Of a DNA stretch of 15,239 bases, positions 1-7,319 are shown in pieces (the first letter of the stretch is position 1; each line of letters starts with the position of its first letter). A program made the position numbers and the translations under genes. Location: the NCBI GenBank assembly GCA_964426355.1, contig CAYRRA010000108.1:1-15239 (forward strand). The letters are read 5' to 3'. The notes below the pieces were generated by a model. It had not been told where the DNA came from and did no database searches. It was given only the letters and a program-made list of their open reading frames with translations. The stretch is from JAJFTV01 sp964426355. GTDB taxonomy: Bacteria > Chloroflexota > Anaerolineae > Anaerolineales > Anaerolineaceae.

Positions 1-1
1 C

Positions 2-307
2 AAGAAAATCGGCGAGATGATTGCCGCCGGCAATACACCCGATCTCTTCAAAAAATACGGCTCGACTATCGAAGAAATCTTTTCCGACCTGCCCGATCTG
101 CGCGCGCTCTACGGCAAGCAGGCGAACAAGTTCTCACCCGGCGCCATCGGCGTATTCTCCTATCTCAACAAAATTGCCCTGGGTATCCGGCATTTTGCAG
201 CACTCAACCGAAAATTCAACTGTTCGCTTTTGAACAAGAGCGATCTGATTGCCCTGACCGCCGACGCAAAAGCTCTTTTGCGCGGTCAATGGTTCGACGG
301 CAGGTAA
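2..307 (+). CDS. C-terminal fragment of an unidentified protein (5' end outside window)
   Basis: The reading frame is open from the first base of the window and ends at tandem stops TAA TGA (305-310), so this is the last ~101 residues of a gene starting upstream. The internal ATG at 17 has no ribosome-binding site visible in the window and is probably just a methionine within the protein. The fragment is soluble-looking and mixed helical, with a run FSPGAIGVFSYLNKIALGIRHF near its middle and a basic C-terminus; there is no membrane segment and no metal-binding cysteine pair. I do not recognise the family and give no function. A factor-independent terminator follows about 30 bases after the stop, so this is the last gene of its transcript. 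Confidence 0.7.
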   Translation, partial: KKIGEMIAAGNTPDLFKKYGSTIEEIFSDLPDLRALYGKQANKFSPGAIGVFSYLNKIALGIRHFAALNRKFNCSLLNKSDLIALTADAKALLRGQWFDGR

Positions 308-336
308 TGATCTGCTCCCACCCATCAACATCTCAG

Positions 337-367
337 GAGGCTGTCTGAAAAGGCAGCCTCTTATTTT
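337..367 (+). terminator. Rho-independent terminator of the first gene
   Basis: Perfect 7-bp arms GAGGCTG (337-343) and CAGCCTC (354-360), extendable by further pairs including a G-U, enclose a short A-rich loop and are followed by TTATTTT. It lies 30 bases after the stop of the partial gene. Confidence 0.8.
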
Positions 368-410
368 AAGCATCCAATTTTACAGCGGGATGGAATGCTT
401 CATCCGCCGA

Positions 411-596
411 AGGATCAATTCCTAAAGCTGTACAACAGCCCCCCCGCGGAGCTGCACATCTACGGTGTTTGGTAAATCGAGCCGGATTGATCCGGCGCTG
501 TTCGTTAGCTGTGGGATTGATCCCACAGCGTGGAAGAGAGAATCCTCTCACCCGCCGGAGGATAAATCCCTCCGGCTGCAAAACAGCGCCGCGCTG
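411..596. repeat. Cluster of short hairpin-forming palindromes
   Basis: The gene-free stretch 308-709 holds a series of adjacent inverted repeats. These are AGGA/TCCT (411-423), GCTGT/ACAGC (427-439), GCCGGA-TTGA-TCCGGC (481-496), GCTGTGGGA-TTGA-TCCCACAGC (508-529, 9-bp arms), GAGAG/CTCTC (536-549), GCCGGAGG/CCTCCGGC (554-576) and CAGCGC-C-GCGCTG (584-596). Several share a GGA(T)TGATCC-like core while the outer arms differ but still pair. In addition CGGCGCTGTT (493-502) is the reverse complement of AACAGCGCCG (582-591), allowing a larger fold. It resembles REP-like or structured-RNA sequence rather than protein-coding DNA. No terminator-type T tract follows any of the hairpins. Confidence 0.6.
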
Positions 597-663
597 GTCA
601 ACCGCATCCAATCGCCACTATTCTTTATAGGTTCTTTTCAGCATCGCTTTCGAAGCTTGCAAG

Positions 664-669
664 TATAAT
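664..669 (+). promoter_or_regulatory. Possible -10 box for the TIR-LRR gene
   Basis: A perfect TATAAT lies 40 bases before the start codon of the TIR-LRR gene. No recognisable -35 hexamer sits 16-18 bases upstream, so this is only a weak promoter prediction. Confidence 0.3.
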
Positions 670-709
670 TACCAGAGAATACATACGATACCATCGGAGA
701 GAACCCCAT

Positions 710-2134
710 ATGTCAACTGCTGCTGCTCAAAGCCACTCTGCGATCCCCTTTCCTGCCTATAAAGGCACCGACAAATACATGTTTATCAGCTATGCGCACC
801 TGGATTCTCGTAACGTTTTTCCCATCATCCTCAAGTTCAACCAGCAGGGCTACAACGTCTGGTATGACGAGGGCATCGAACCCGGTATCGAATGGCCCGA
901 AGAGATTGGCAATGCCCTCAGCAAAAGCAGCCTCTTCGTGGTTTTCATCACCCCCAATTCGGTAAAGTCAGAGAACGTGCGCAACGAGATTAATTTCGCG
1001 CTCTCCAGAAAGCTGCCCTTTATCGCCATCCACCTCTCAGAGACCACCCTCACGCCGGGCTTGCAGCTTCAGATTGGCTCCAAACAGGCGATCCTGCGTT
1101 ACCTGATGGACGAAGATTCCTTCATCCGCAAATATCGCTATTCGTTTGACACCGTGCTCGATGTTGGACAGAAAGCCGATGCCACACCCCCGGCGCCACC
1201 CGTTTTAACACAGGTGCAGGAACAGCCCTCAACAGCTACGCGGGTTTCGATGCCGCCGGCAACACCATCATCGGTAACTCCGTCGACGGTGACGGTGCCG
1301 CAGGCACAACAGCCAAAACCAGCCGCAGGAGCGATTCAGTTCAAGTGCGACATCATCCGCCGGGTTGCCTGCGCCGAACTCGGTCTGCCCGATGACAGGC
1401 AGTTGGAACAAAAACACACGCTGGCGGTTTCAAAACTGGCTTTCTTTGCAGACTCCATCGATGCGAACAACCTGGCGATTAAAAAGTACAAAGATCACCT
1501 CATGATCCACAAAAGAAGCGGGATGCCTGTGGTAACGTATGACCGCGGCAGCATCAACGACCTTTCCGATTTCAGCCACTTCCGTAACCTGAAAGACCTC
1601 AGCATCCCCTTTCAGCAATTCAACGACCTCTCGCCCCTGGCGGACCTCCCGTTGAAAATCCTGGATCTATCCTGCAACACGCTCAACGATCTCACACCCA
1701 TTGGCAGGCTGGAACAACTGACCAACCTGAAACTGGATTATTCTTCCTGGCAAAATCTACAGCCATTGGCAAATTTGCACGAGCTGCTCTACCTTTCGAT
1801 GTTTGGCGTATCGTACCCATGCTTTCAGGAACTCTGCACCATCGACCTGAATAAACTGACCCATCTCATCCTTACCGAGAGCAAGCTCGAAAGCCTCTTC
1901 GGGATATCCCGCTTTCAAGCCATTGATTTTCTCGAGATTCAATTCTGCACCATTTTTGAGTTTGACGACCTGGCAAACCTGCCTGGCTTGAAATTCCTCT
2001 CAATGAGAGGGACGAAGTGCTTCGATTATTCCTTCTTAAAAGGAATGCCCAACCTGGTCTCGCTCAGCGTGGACGAAGACCAACAACCCGCCATATTGGA
2101 TTTATTCGGAGAAAAACCGCCGTTTCTGAAATAG
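710..2134 (+). CDS. TIR domain-leucine-rich repeat protein
   Basis: A 474-residue cytosolic protein; ribosome-binding site GGAGAG (696-701) lies 8 nt before the ATG. Residues ~20-150 form a TIR domain of the bacterial TIR_2 type: FISYAHLDSR at the first strand, the BB-loop-like WYDEGIEPGIEW, then W62-P-E-E65-I where TIR NADases keep the catalytic glutamate, and FVVFITPNSVKSENVRNEI. Residues ~155-205 are a Pro/Thr/Gln-rich linker. Residues ~210-290 look like an N-terminal cap, and ~292-456 hold about seven 22-23-residue leucine-rich repeats of the internalin-like LxxLxLxxNxLxDLxPL kind, the later ones degenerate. No signal peptide or membrane segment is seen. Bacterial TIR domains commonly hydrolyse NAD+ or make cyclic ADP-ribose signals in anti-phage defence; that role is inference here. 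The LRRs would be the sensor or partner-binding part. It is convergent with the next two genes. Confidence 0.9.
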   Translation: MSTAAAQSHSAIPFPAYKGTDKYMFISYAHLDSRNVFPIILKFNQQGYNVWYDEGIEPGIEWPEEIGNALSKSSLFVVFITPNSVKSENVRNEINFALSRKLPFIAIHLSETTLTPGLQLQIGSKQAILRYLMDEDSFIRKYRYSFDTVLDVGQKADATPPAPPVLTQVQEQPSTATRVSMPPATPSSVTPSTVTVPQAQQPKPAAGAIQFKCDIIRRVACAELGLPDDRQLEQKHTLAVSKLAFFADSIDANNLAIKKYKDHLMIHKRSGMPVVTYDRGSINDLSDFSHFRNLKDLSIPFQQFNDLSPLADLPLKILDLSCNTLNDLTPIGRLEQLTNLKLDYSSWQNLQPLANLHELLYLSMFGVSYPCFQELCTIDLNKLTHLILTESKLESLFGISRFQAIDFLEIQFCTIFEFDDLANLPGLKFLSMRGTKCFDYSFLKGMPNLVSLSVDEDQQPAILDLFGEKPPFLK

Positions 2135-2159
2135 CCTAAAACAAGCCACTCTGTGAAGT

Positions 2160-2708
2160 TCAGGTCACCAAAGCCTTTTTCAGTTTCGCCAGTGCAGTCT
2201 GTACAACAACATGCGCCTTAACATCATCGGGTGGATGGAGTTCGCCTCTTCTGAATTTCTCAACAACATCTTCATCGAGAAATCCATCATCGTCATCCTC
2301 ATACACATCCCTGCTGCTCACTTCATATTTAAGGGCATCGTAGAGTTCACCCTGGGCATTGGGATACACAACCGATACGGTGAATAGATACTTCCAATCA
2401 TCATCTCTCGGCTCGCTCCCCCCACTCACAAAATATCGCTCGCTTTGATAATCCAGGTCTGGGGTATAGATTCTTTCCAAAAACTCGTGAGCCTGCGGGT
2501 TCCCGGTTTCACCAAGCGCCTCAATCGCTTTCAACGAGGCATCCAGGTGATAATGCTCCGGGGCTGGGGTATATTCGTAAGGTATCTGCACGGTTTTCCG
2601 GCTCCACCAATGCGGTTTTACCTCTCGGTAACGAATTTCGGTGGGATGTCGTAATCGAACGCCACAATTGGCGATGTTCATCAGTTCAGTAATTGGTTCA
2701 GGATTCAT
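2160..2708 (-). CDS. Hypothetical acidic protein, 183 residues
   Basis: The frame opens at an ATG at 2738, but the only good ribosome-binding site, GGAG (complement of 2714-2717), lies 5 nt before the ATG at 2708, so I place the start there (MNPEPITELM...). The protein is soluble, without signal or membrane segments. Its middle reads LKAIEALGETGNPQAHEFLERI, which looks like a single HEAT-type helical pair. The C-terminal part is very acidic (a DVYEDDDD run) and ends in a helix, VVVQTALAKLKKALVT. I do not recognise the family. It lies 83 bases downstream of the zinc-ribbon gene on the same strand with no terminator between, so the two are probably co-transcribed, and it converges on the TIR-LRR gene with only 25 bases between the stops. 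Confidence 0.7.
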   Translation of the reverse strand: MNPEPITELMNIANCGVRLRHPTEIRYREVKPHWWSRKTVQIPYEYTPAPEHYHLDASLKAIEALGETGNPQAHEFLERIYTPDLDYQSERYFVSGGSEPRDDDWKYLFTVSVVYPNAQGELYDALKYEVSSRDVYEDDDDGFLDEDVVEKFRRGELHPPDDVKAHVVVQTALAKLKKALVT

Positions 2709-2791
2709 CATTTCTCCAGGGTTTTCGTCAAGCAACATTTCTACAATGAGGATGGATACACCAAACGAAACTTCATTTGTCCTACCAAAAG

Positions 2792-3685
2792 CTATTTTGA
2801 ACAGGTAGCGGTGAGGACCGGGTCATTTGGATCCAGCTCAATCGGAATCTCTACCGAGTTTTCCACCTTTAGCTGGATATAGAGAACAACGCTGGAGGCG
2901 TTTGGAGCGAAATCGGTTACGATGCTGGCAGTTCCATAATCCGACGTTTCCTGGGTCACTTCAAATGTGTTCCCCAGATTATCCGTTAGCGATGACCCGC
3001 TAAAATCCCAATTGAAACCATACTTGGGGTCATCCTGGAAATACAGAAAATGAACGAATACATAATCCCGACCGGTGGAATCCTTATGACCCACACAGAA
3101 ATCCTTAATGTAAACTGAATAGATCCCATTGCTGCCATTGTAGGGGTATTGGGTTTTGATTTGTTCCATAGCAGCTTCGGTAGAACTTTGCTCAGCCAAC
3201 ATTTCTGCCGTGGCGGTTGCGCGTGCAGAAGGCGAAAGCTCCGTAATATAAAAGATGAGGGAGCATAAAAAACAAAAAATCCCTGCAAGGATTACCGTCC
3301 CGATCAAGATTTTCTTGTTTCGGGCTCGTTTTTTTTCAATCGCAGCCTTTTCTTTCAGTAAACCCTTCGCCTGCTCCGCTTCAAGCCTGTTCTTCTCTTC
3401 TTCGATGTTGGCGCCGCAGTTGATACAGAAGATGGAGCTCGTCACGTTCACCGTGCCACATTTTGGACAGGTGATTGTAAACTTCATGCCACATTCAGCA
3501 CAAAACAGCGCATCTTTTGCGTTTGCAGCCCCGCATTGTGGGCATAGTATGGCATCGGTGGAATGTTGTTCGGGTTCAAAAAGGTTGATTGTCCCGCAAA
3601 ACGGACAGGTGTATTTTCCGCCCCGGTTTGACACATTCAGCGGACCGCCGCAAGAATTACATTTATGTGTGATAACTTTTGTCAT
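2792..3685 (-). CDS. Zinc-ribbon protein with one membrane segment and an extracytoplasmic domain
   Basis: The start at 3685 is chosen because GGGGAG lies 6 nt upstream; an in-frame ATG at 3709 lacks a site. In the 297-residue product three zinc modules come first: C9/C12 with C27/C30, C48/C51 with C62/C65 (CPQCG...CAECG, double-zinc-ribbon type), and C73/C76 with C87/C90 (CPKCG...CINCG). All twelve ligands are present. Next is a charged, probably coiled-coil stretch (~95-124, KNRLEAEQAKGLLKEKAA), then one hydrophobic helix (~126-147), then an outside Ser/Thr/Ala stalk and a ~110-residue beta-rich domain. The latter (GIYSVYIKDFCVGHKDS...NLGNTFEV) resembles DUF4352-type ligand or adhesion domains in spacing, though this is uncertain. 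The topology suggests a cytoplasmic zinc module linked to an outside sensing domain. Function is unknown. Confidence 0.85.
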   Translation of the reverse strand: MTKVITHKCNSCGGPLNVSNRGGKYTCPFCGTINLFEPEQHSTDAILCPQCGAANAKDALFCAECGMKFTITCPKCGTVNVTSSIFCINCGANIEEEKNRLEAEQAKGLLKEKAAIEKKRARNKKILIGTVILAGIFCFLCSLIFYITELSPSARATATAEMLAEQSSTEAAMEQIKTQYPYNGSNGIYSVYIKDFCVGHKDSTGRDYVFVHFLYFQDDPKYGFNWDFSGSSLTDNLGNTFEVTQETSDYGTASIVTDFAPNASSVVLYIQLKVENSVEIPIELDPNDPVLTATCSK

Positions 3686-3741
3686 GGATACTCCCCAATA
3701 ATATTTCACAAAGATGACGATTTATTACGACGAATAACAGG

Positions 3742-3747
3742 ATTATA
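3742..3747 (-). promoter_or_regulatory. Possible -10 box for the zinc-ribbon gene
   Basis: ATTATA on the plus strand reads TATAAT on the minus strand, about 57 bases before the chosen start codon of the zinc-ribbon gene. There is no convincing -35 hexamer at the right distance, so confidence is low. Confidence 0.3.
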
Positions 3748-4046
3748 TACCTCAAAAGGATAAACCGCAGGGTCATTTTGTTACGAAAATCCATACAGGT
3801 AGAGAACCGTTTATATAAATGCCCCCTGCCACGGAAGGATCGTAGCGAGCAGCTATGCGGCTGCCAGGCTGGTTGGCAAAACTGCCCCCGCTTCGCGAAT
3901 GAATATTTCCGAATGAGACGTCAAGTCATCAACATGATCCCCCATCAGAATACGGAAACCCAGAAGAAACCTGAATTGCTTTTTTCGTGTTCTACTCATT
4001 ATTGGGAGTTGTCATAAAAATTACCAGACAACATTTTATACACCTC
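3748..4046. other. Intergenic spacer, nothing convincing seen
   Basis: About 300 bases between the divergent zinc-ribbon and GntR genes. One open frame from a TTG at 3778 exists but has no ribosome-binding site and no recognisable protein character. Short inverted pieces (for example TTCGCGAA near 3894) are too small to call. No RNA gene was recognised. Confidence 0.4.
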
Positions 4047-4074
4047 TTGACAAATATGGCTAAGTCAATATAAT
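4047..4074 (+). promoter_or_regulatory. Consensus sigma-70 promoter of the GntR-led operon
   Basis: Perfect -35 TTGACA (4047-4052) and perfect -10 TATAAT (4069-4074) with a 16-base spacer, about 70 bases before the regulator's start codon. The palindromic operator begins at the very next base. Confidence 0.85.
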
Positions 4075-4092
4075 CATCTTGTATACAAGATG
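4075..4092. promoter_or_regulatory. Perfect 18-bp palindrome, probable GntR operator
   Basis: CATCTTGTATACAAGATG is identical to its reverse complement. Its core TTGTATACAA matches the TNGTNNNACNA-type sites known for FCD/FadR-subfamily GntR regulators. It directly abuts the -10 box and so covers the transcription start, which predicts repression and autoregulation by the product of the next gene. Confidence 0.8.
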
Positions 4093-4143
4093 TACCTATG
4101 TTGTACCCAGGATAATTCTCACAAATAAGGTGATACCCATTTC

Positions 4144-4785
4144 ATGAATGTTAACCCATCCTTGCAGAACAAAAGCCGTCCTCAAACCGCCCGCCCCCGC
4201 GCCGCTGATGAAGTCTACAATACGCTAAAGGACGAGATTCTCTCCGGCATCATTTCCTCTGGCGAGATGCTCTCCGAAAACGAAATCGCACGCCGCTTCG
4301 GGGTCAGCCGCACGCCGGTGCGCGAGGCGCTCAACCAGTTGGCTTGTGAAAGGCTGGTTCAGGTCATGCCGCAGCGCGGTCACCTGGTGCGGACAGTCTC
4401 CTTCTCCGAGGTGATGGAAGCCTTTCGTATGCGCGAACTGCTGGAAGTAGAAGCTGCCGGGGAAGCCGCCCGTTTTATCACCGATGAAGAGATTGAATAC
4501 CTGAGAAGGATCATGACCGATCCCGAGGATCTCGTGACCGCCAACTTCAGGTTCCACACCGCCATCGGGCGCATCAGCCGTAACCGCCTGCTGGCTGAAT
4601 CCATCGAAGAGATCCTGATGCTGATGCAGCGCATGATGGTCAATCACCCGAATATCCTCGACCCCAACCCTGAACTCAAGGTGGTGGATGCGCTCGCAAC
4701 CCGCGACCCGGAAACCGCGCGAGAAGCCATGAGCGCTCATATTCACGAAGCACGCGACAGCTTGATCCATAACCTGAAGAGGTAA
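4144..4785 (+). CDS. GntR-family transcriptional regulator, FCD subfamily
   Basis: 213 residues, the usual length for this family. The N-terminal winged helix covers ~22-85 (VYNTLKDEILSGIISSG, then LSENEIARRFGVSRTPVREAL with the recognition helix, then a PQRGHLVR wing). The all-helical FCD effector domain covers ~87-210. FCD domains often bind a metal through one Asp and several His. Here the Asp of the DxxFH motif is N134 (NFRFH, H138 kept) and the next usual His is L178, while H199 remains, so the metal site looks partly lost. The ribosome-binding site AAGGTGA is about 10 nt before the ATG. FCD regulators usually respond to small organic acids or amino-acid-like intermediates. A palindrome at its own promoter suggests it represses itself and the four downstream genes. 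Confidence 0.93.
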   Translation: MNVNPSLQNKSRPQTARPRAADEVYNTLKDEILSGIISSGEMLSENEIARRFGVSRTPVREALNQLACERLVQVMPQRGHLVRTVSFSEVMEAFRMRELLEVEAAGEAARFITDEEIEYLRRIMTDPEDLVTANFRFHTAIGRISRNRLLAESIEEILMLMQRMMVNHPNILDPNPELKVVDALATRDPETAREAMSAHIHEARDSLIHNLKR

Positions 4786-4827
4786 TCAAATCTCAAATCG
4801 ACTCAACAAGGAACCCACCTGTGACCC

Positions 4828-4869
4828 CCATCACCAGTTACGAGTCACGATTTACCATTCACCATTCAC
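4828..4869. repeat. Degenerate 7-bp tandem repeat, six units
   Basis: Consecutive heptamers ccatcac, cagttac, gagtcac, gatttac, cattcac, cattcac keep exact 7-base phase and fit [CG]A[TG]T[CT]AC, except that the first unit is offset. A further pair TCAAATC TCAAATC lies at 4786-4799. The repeat fills most of the spacer between the regulator and the ATC-hydrolase gene. Confidence 0.65.
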
Positions 4870-4888
4870 TTAACCTTACGAGGACCCC

Positions 4889-5401
4889 ATGACAAACGAA
4901 ACCCCAAAAATCACCATCCAGGAATGCACAGAAGAAGTAAAACTCATGGCGCGGCGCGCTGCCTTGCTGCATTATTATTTCTCCGAAGCCATCATCCAGG
5001 AATTAGGCGAAGAAAAAGGCAAGGCGCTGATCAAAAAAGCCATCTGGGCTTACGGCGAGCACTGCGGCAGCACCGTGCGCGAAGGCGTGCAGGCTATGGG
5101 GCTGCCGCTCACCGACGAGAACTACGGAAAAGTGCGTGACCTGCCGAAATACGGCTGGGAGACCGGCATGATCGAAACACCGGAAGGCGAAATACGCCCC
5201 ATCGCCACTTTATGCCCTCTGGCAACTACCTTCCAGGAGCTCGGTCTGCGCGGGGTAGACCTCGGCAGGTTGTACTGCTATGTCGACCAGGCAAAATACG
5301 AAGCCTACAACCCGGAGGTGAATTTCATTCACGCCAAAAACGTGCTCGACGGCGATGAATACTGCGAGTTCCTCATTGAACCTAAGAACAAAGAGAGCTG
5401 A
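4889..5401 (+). CDS. L-2-amino-thiazoline-4-carboxylate hydrolase family protein
   Basis: A 170-residue soluble protein resembling the ATC_hydrolase family (PF14196 type). The helical N-terminal half reads ARRAALLHYYFSEAI and KKAIWAYGEHCGSTVREGV. The C-terminal half has the family pattern: C109 followed by a QELG stretch, GRLYC130 with D133, AYNPEVNF, and GDEYC159EF. The three cysteines C109, C130 and C159 fall at the conserved positions. The named member AtcB/ATC hydrolase in Pseudomonas opens a thiazoline ring on the way to cysteine, but most family members are untested, so the substrate here is unknown. The ATG follows GAGGA (4880-4884). Its stop is one base before the start of the flavoprotein gene, implying translational coupling and a shared pathway. 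Confidence 0.85.
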   Translation: MTNETPKITIQECTEEVKLMARRAALLHYYFSEAIIQELGEEKGKALIKKAIWAYGEHCGSTVREGVQAMGLPLTDENYGKVRDLPKYGWETGMIETPEGEIRPIATLCPLATTFQELGLRGVDLGRLYCYVDQAKYEAYNPEVNFIHAKNVLDGDEYCEFLIEPKNKES

Positions 5402-5402
5402 G

Positions 5403-7190
5403 ATGACCCATCCCGATCCAATCAAAACGATTGAAACCGATGTGCTGGTGGTGGGCGGCGGCGGGGCGGGTTTCCGCGCCGCCATCGGTGCTCGTGAGAA
5501 AGACGCACGCGTGCTGTTGGTCAGCAAAGGTCCGCTGGCGCGCTCCGGTGCAAGCCCCATGGCGGGCGCCGACCTGACCTGCCACGGGCAGGGCATGCGC
5601 CGCGCCGGCTTCTTCGGCGAACCCAACGACAGCGAAGAGAAATTTATCAACGATATCGTCCACCACGGCAACTTTCTCAACGATCAACGCCTGACCGAGT
5701 TGTATGTCAAGACCGGACCGGATCGCATGATCGAGATGATTGAGTGGGGCATGCGCCCTGAATTTACCGATGAACGTGCGGTCTTCACCCCTGGAACGCA
5801 TATCATGGATGCGCTTTCCCGCCAGGCGCGCAAGTTGGGTGTGGCGTTTCTGGAAGATGTGGCTGTGCTGGACCTGATCGTCACGGACGGGCGTATCAGC
5901 GGAGCGCTCGGACTGGATATCAAACGCGGTGAGTTGATCCGCTTCCACTGCAAGGCAGTGGTGCAGGCTGGCGGCGGCTGGCACAAGGCGTATACACCCG
6001 TAACCGGCTCGCGCGAGCTCACCGGTGACAGCATCGCCATGTCATATCGCGCCGGAGCGGAGTGCACCGACATGGAATTCGTTACCTTCTGCTGTAACGT
6101 GATCTACCATCCCCCTTACGCCAGCGGAACCATCATGCTTTATGTGATCAGCTATATGTACGGCGGCATCATCGAGAACAGTGCAGGCGAGCGCATCTTC
6201 GACAAATACGACCCGTGGATGGTGGCGTATGCCAACCGCACCGAATGGAACAAGTGCTTCATCTCACATATCAGCGCAAAGGAAATCAAAGCCGGTAAAG
6301 CCTCACCGCATGGCGGCGTATATTACCGGGTGGGCGATGAACCGTTTGAAACCTTTGAAGCGCGAGTGATGCACAGTTACCCCAACTGGACCTTCAAGGG
6401 CAACGATATGTCCTTTGTGGGAAGGCAGATGAAATCCGGCGAGGGTGTTGAAGTCGGTCCTGGTGCGGAGTACTTCGAGGGCGGTATTGCTGTTAACGAA
6501 CGCTATGAAGCCAGCATTCCCGGTCTGTATGCGGCGGGCGAATGTGCCAGCAGCGTCTTCGGCGCCAACCGCGTAGCCGCAGCCACCATGGAAATGCTCA
6601 CCACCGGCGCGATTGCTGGTCGGTCAGCAGGTGAATACTCCATACAAAATGAGCAGCTCCAACCAGACGAAAGCCAGTTTGGGGCATTGGTGGAGAAAGT
6701 CACCCAACCGCTGGGGCGGCGCGAAGGCGTGCTCCCCGTTGAACTGCGTTTGCGCATTCAGCAGAACGCCCAAAAACTCGTCAGCCCGGTGCGCAATGAA
6801 ACTGAACTGAAGACCTTCCTGTCGTTGATCGACAAAGTAAAAACGGAGGAAATCCCCGCGTTGTACACTCCATCCACCAATCCCGCCTACAACAAAGCCT
6901 GGATCGAAGCGTTGGAGATTGAAAACATGGTCACCGTGCTGGAACTTTCTGCCCGTGCGGCATTGGAACGCACGGAGAGCCGCGGCGTCCATTACCGGGA
7001 GGATTATCCCAACGTGGACAACGACAACTGGCTGAAAGAAATTGTGCTCAAGCTGGATGATGGCAAAATAGACGTAAGCACCCGCCCGGTCAACACCTCG
7101 CTCATGTCGCCGCCAACCGGCGTAACCCCTTACCTGGACTTCATCAAAAAGATGATGGAAGGTCACTCGGACACGGGGGGGCATCACTAA
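5403..7190 (+). CDS. FAD-dependent oxidoreductase of the SdhA/FrdA superfamily
   Basis: 595 residues; the ATG one base after the preceding stop is chosen, since the frame extends upstream only inside the previous gene. The FAD Rossmann motif GGGGAG is at 18-23, with LYAAGECA at 375-382 and the C-terminal HYREDYP at 530-536 as in SdhA/FrdA/AprA proteins. No signal peptide or membrane anchor is seen. Relative to SdhA by hand alignment, the FAD-linking His region reads ARSGASPMAGAD (46-57) without His; the HYMMGG substrate His is E356 (AEYFEGG); HGANR is FGANR with R390 kept; and the Arg of RGEGG is not found around SYMYGG (250-255). FAD is therefore probably non-covalent and the substrate probably not succinate or fumarate. 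The downstream 2Fe-2S gene is the likely electron partner. Confidence 0.9.
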   Translation: MTHPDPIKTIETDVLVVGGGGAGFRAAIGAREKDARVLLVSKGPLARSGASPMAGADLTCHGQGMRRAGFFGEPNDSEEKFINDIVHHGNFLNDQRLTELYVKTGPDRMIEMIEWGMRPEFTDERAVFTPGTHIMDALSRQARKLGVAFLEDVAVLDLIVTDGRISGALGLDIKRGELIRFHCKAVVQAGGGWHKAYTPVTGSRELTGDSIAMSYRAGAECTDMEFVTFCCNVIYHPPYASGTIMLYVISYMYGGIIENSAGERIFDKYDPWMVAYANRTEWNKCFISHISAKEIKAGKASPHGGVYYRVGDEPFETFEARVMHSYPNWTFKGNDMSFVGRQMKSGEGVEVGPGAEYFEGGIAVNERYEASIPGLYAAGECASSVFGANRVAAATMEMLTTGAIAGRSAGEYSIQNEQLQPDESQFGALVEKVTQPLGRREGVLPVELRLRIQQNAQKLVSPVRNETELKTFLSLIDKVKTEEIPALYTPSTNPAYNKAWIEALEIENMVTVLELSARAALERTESRGVHYREDYPNVDNDNWLKEIVLKLDDGKIDVSTRPVNTSLMSPPTGVTPYLDFIKKMMEGHSDTGGHH

Positions 7191-7193
7191 AAA

Positions 7194-7221
7194 CAAGAGA
7201 TTTGAGAACAGGGATTTGAGA
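7194..7221. repeat. Degenerate heptamer repeat, left arm
   Basis: Units caagaga, tttgaga, acaggga, tttgaga keep 7-base phase directly after the flavoprotein stop. TTTGAGA is the reverse complement of TCTCAAA, which also occurs in the earlier operon spacer at 4791-4797. Over 29 bases (7197-7225) this arm pairs imperfectly, about 22 of 29, with the right arm at 7317-7345. Confidence 0.55.
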
Positions 7222-7319
7222 ATGGTATCTGAATGTAAGCAAAAGAAAAGACGCAACCATCCAGCGGGTAATCAATGTCTTGACCCGCAGATTAGGTTCC
7301 CTATGAAAGCAGATGACTG

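Noticed and set aside
411..596. Possible CRISPR array
   Set aside because: The repeats are unequal in sequence and length, palindromic throughout, and there are no uniform spacers or cas genes.
366..668. Open frames on both strands across the hairpin cluster
   Set aside because: They read through the palindromic DNA, have no ribosome-binding sites and translate to low-complexity repeats of the hairpin cores.
2782..2808. Terminator after the zinc-ribbon gene (CTACC/GGTAG)
   Set aside because: The stem is only 5 bp with a long loop and overlaps the coding end; no T tract on the correct side.
3778..4017. 79-codon open frame beginning with TTG in the spacer before the GntR gene
   Set aside because: No ribosome-binding site, and a composition that does not resemble a folded protein.
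5355..5402. Upstream start for the flavoprotein within the ATC-hydrolase gene
   Set aside because: It would add residues encoded inside the previous gene; the FAD fold begins just after the ATG at 5403.
5382..7256. Long antisense frames opposite the flavoprotein gene
   Set aside because: They are mirror frames of codon-biased coding DNA; the plus-strand protein has clear motifs across the whole length.
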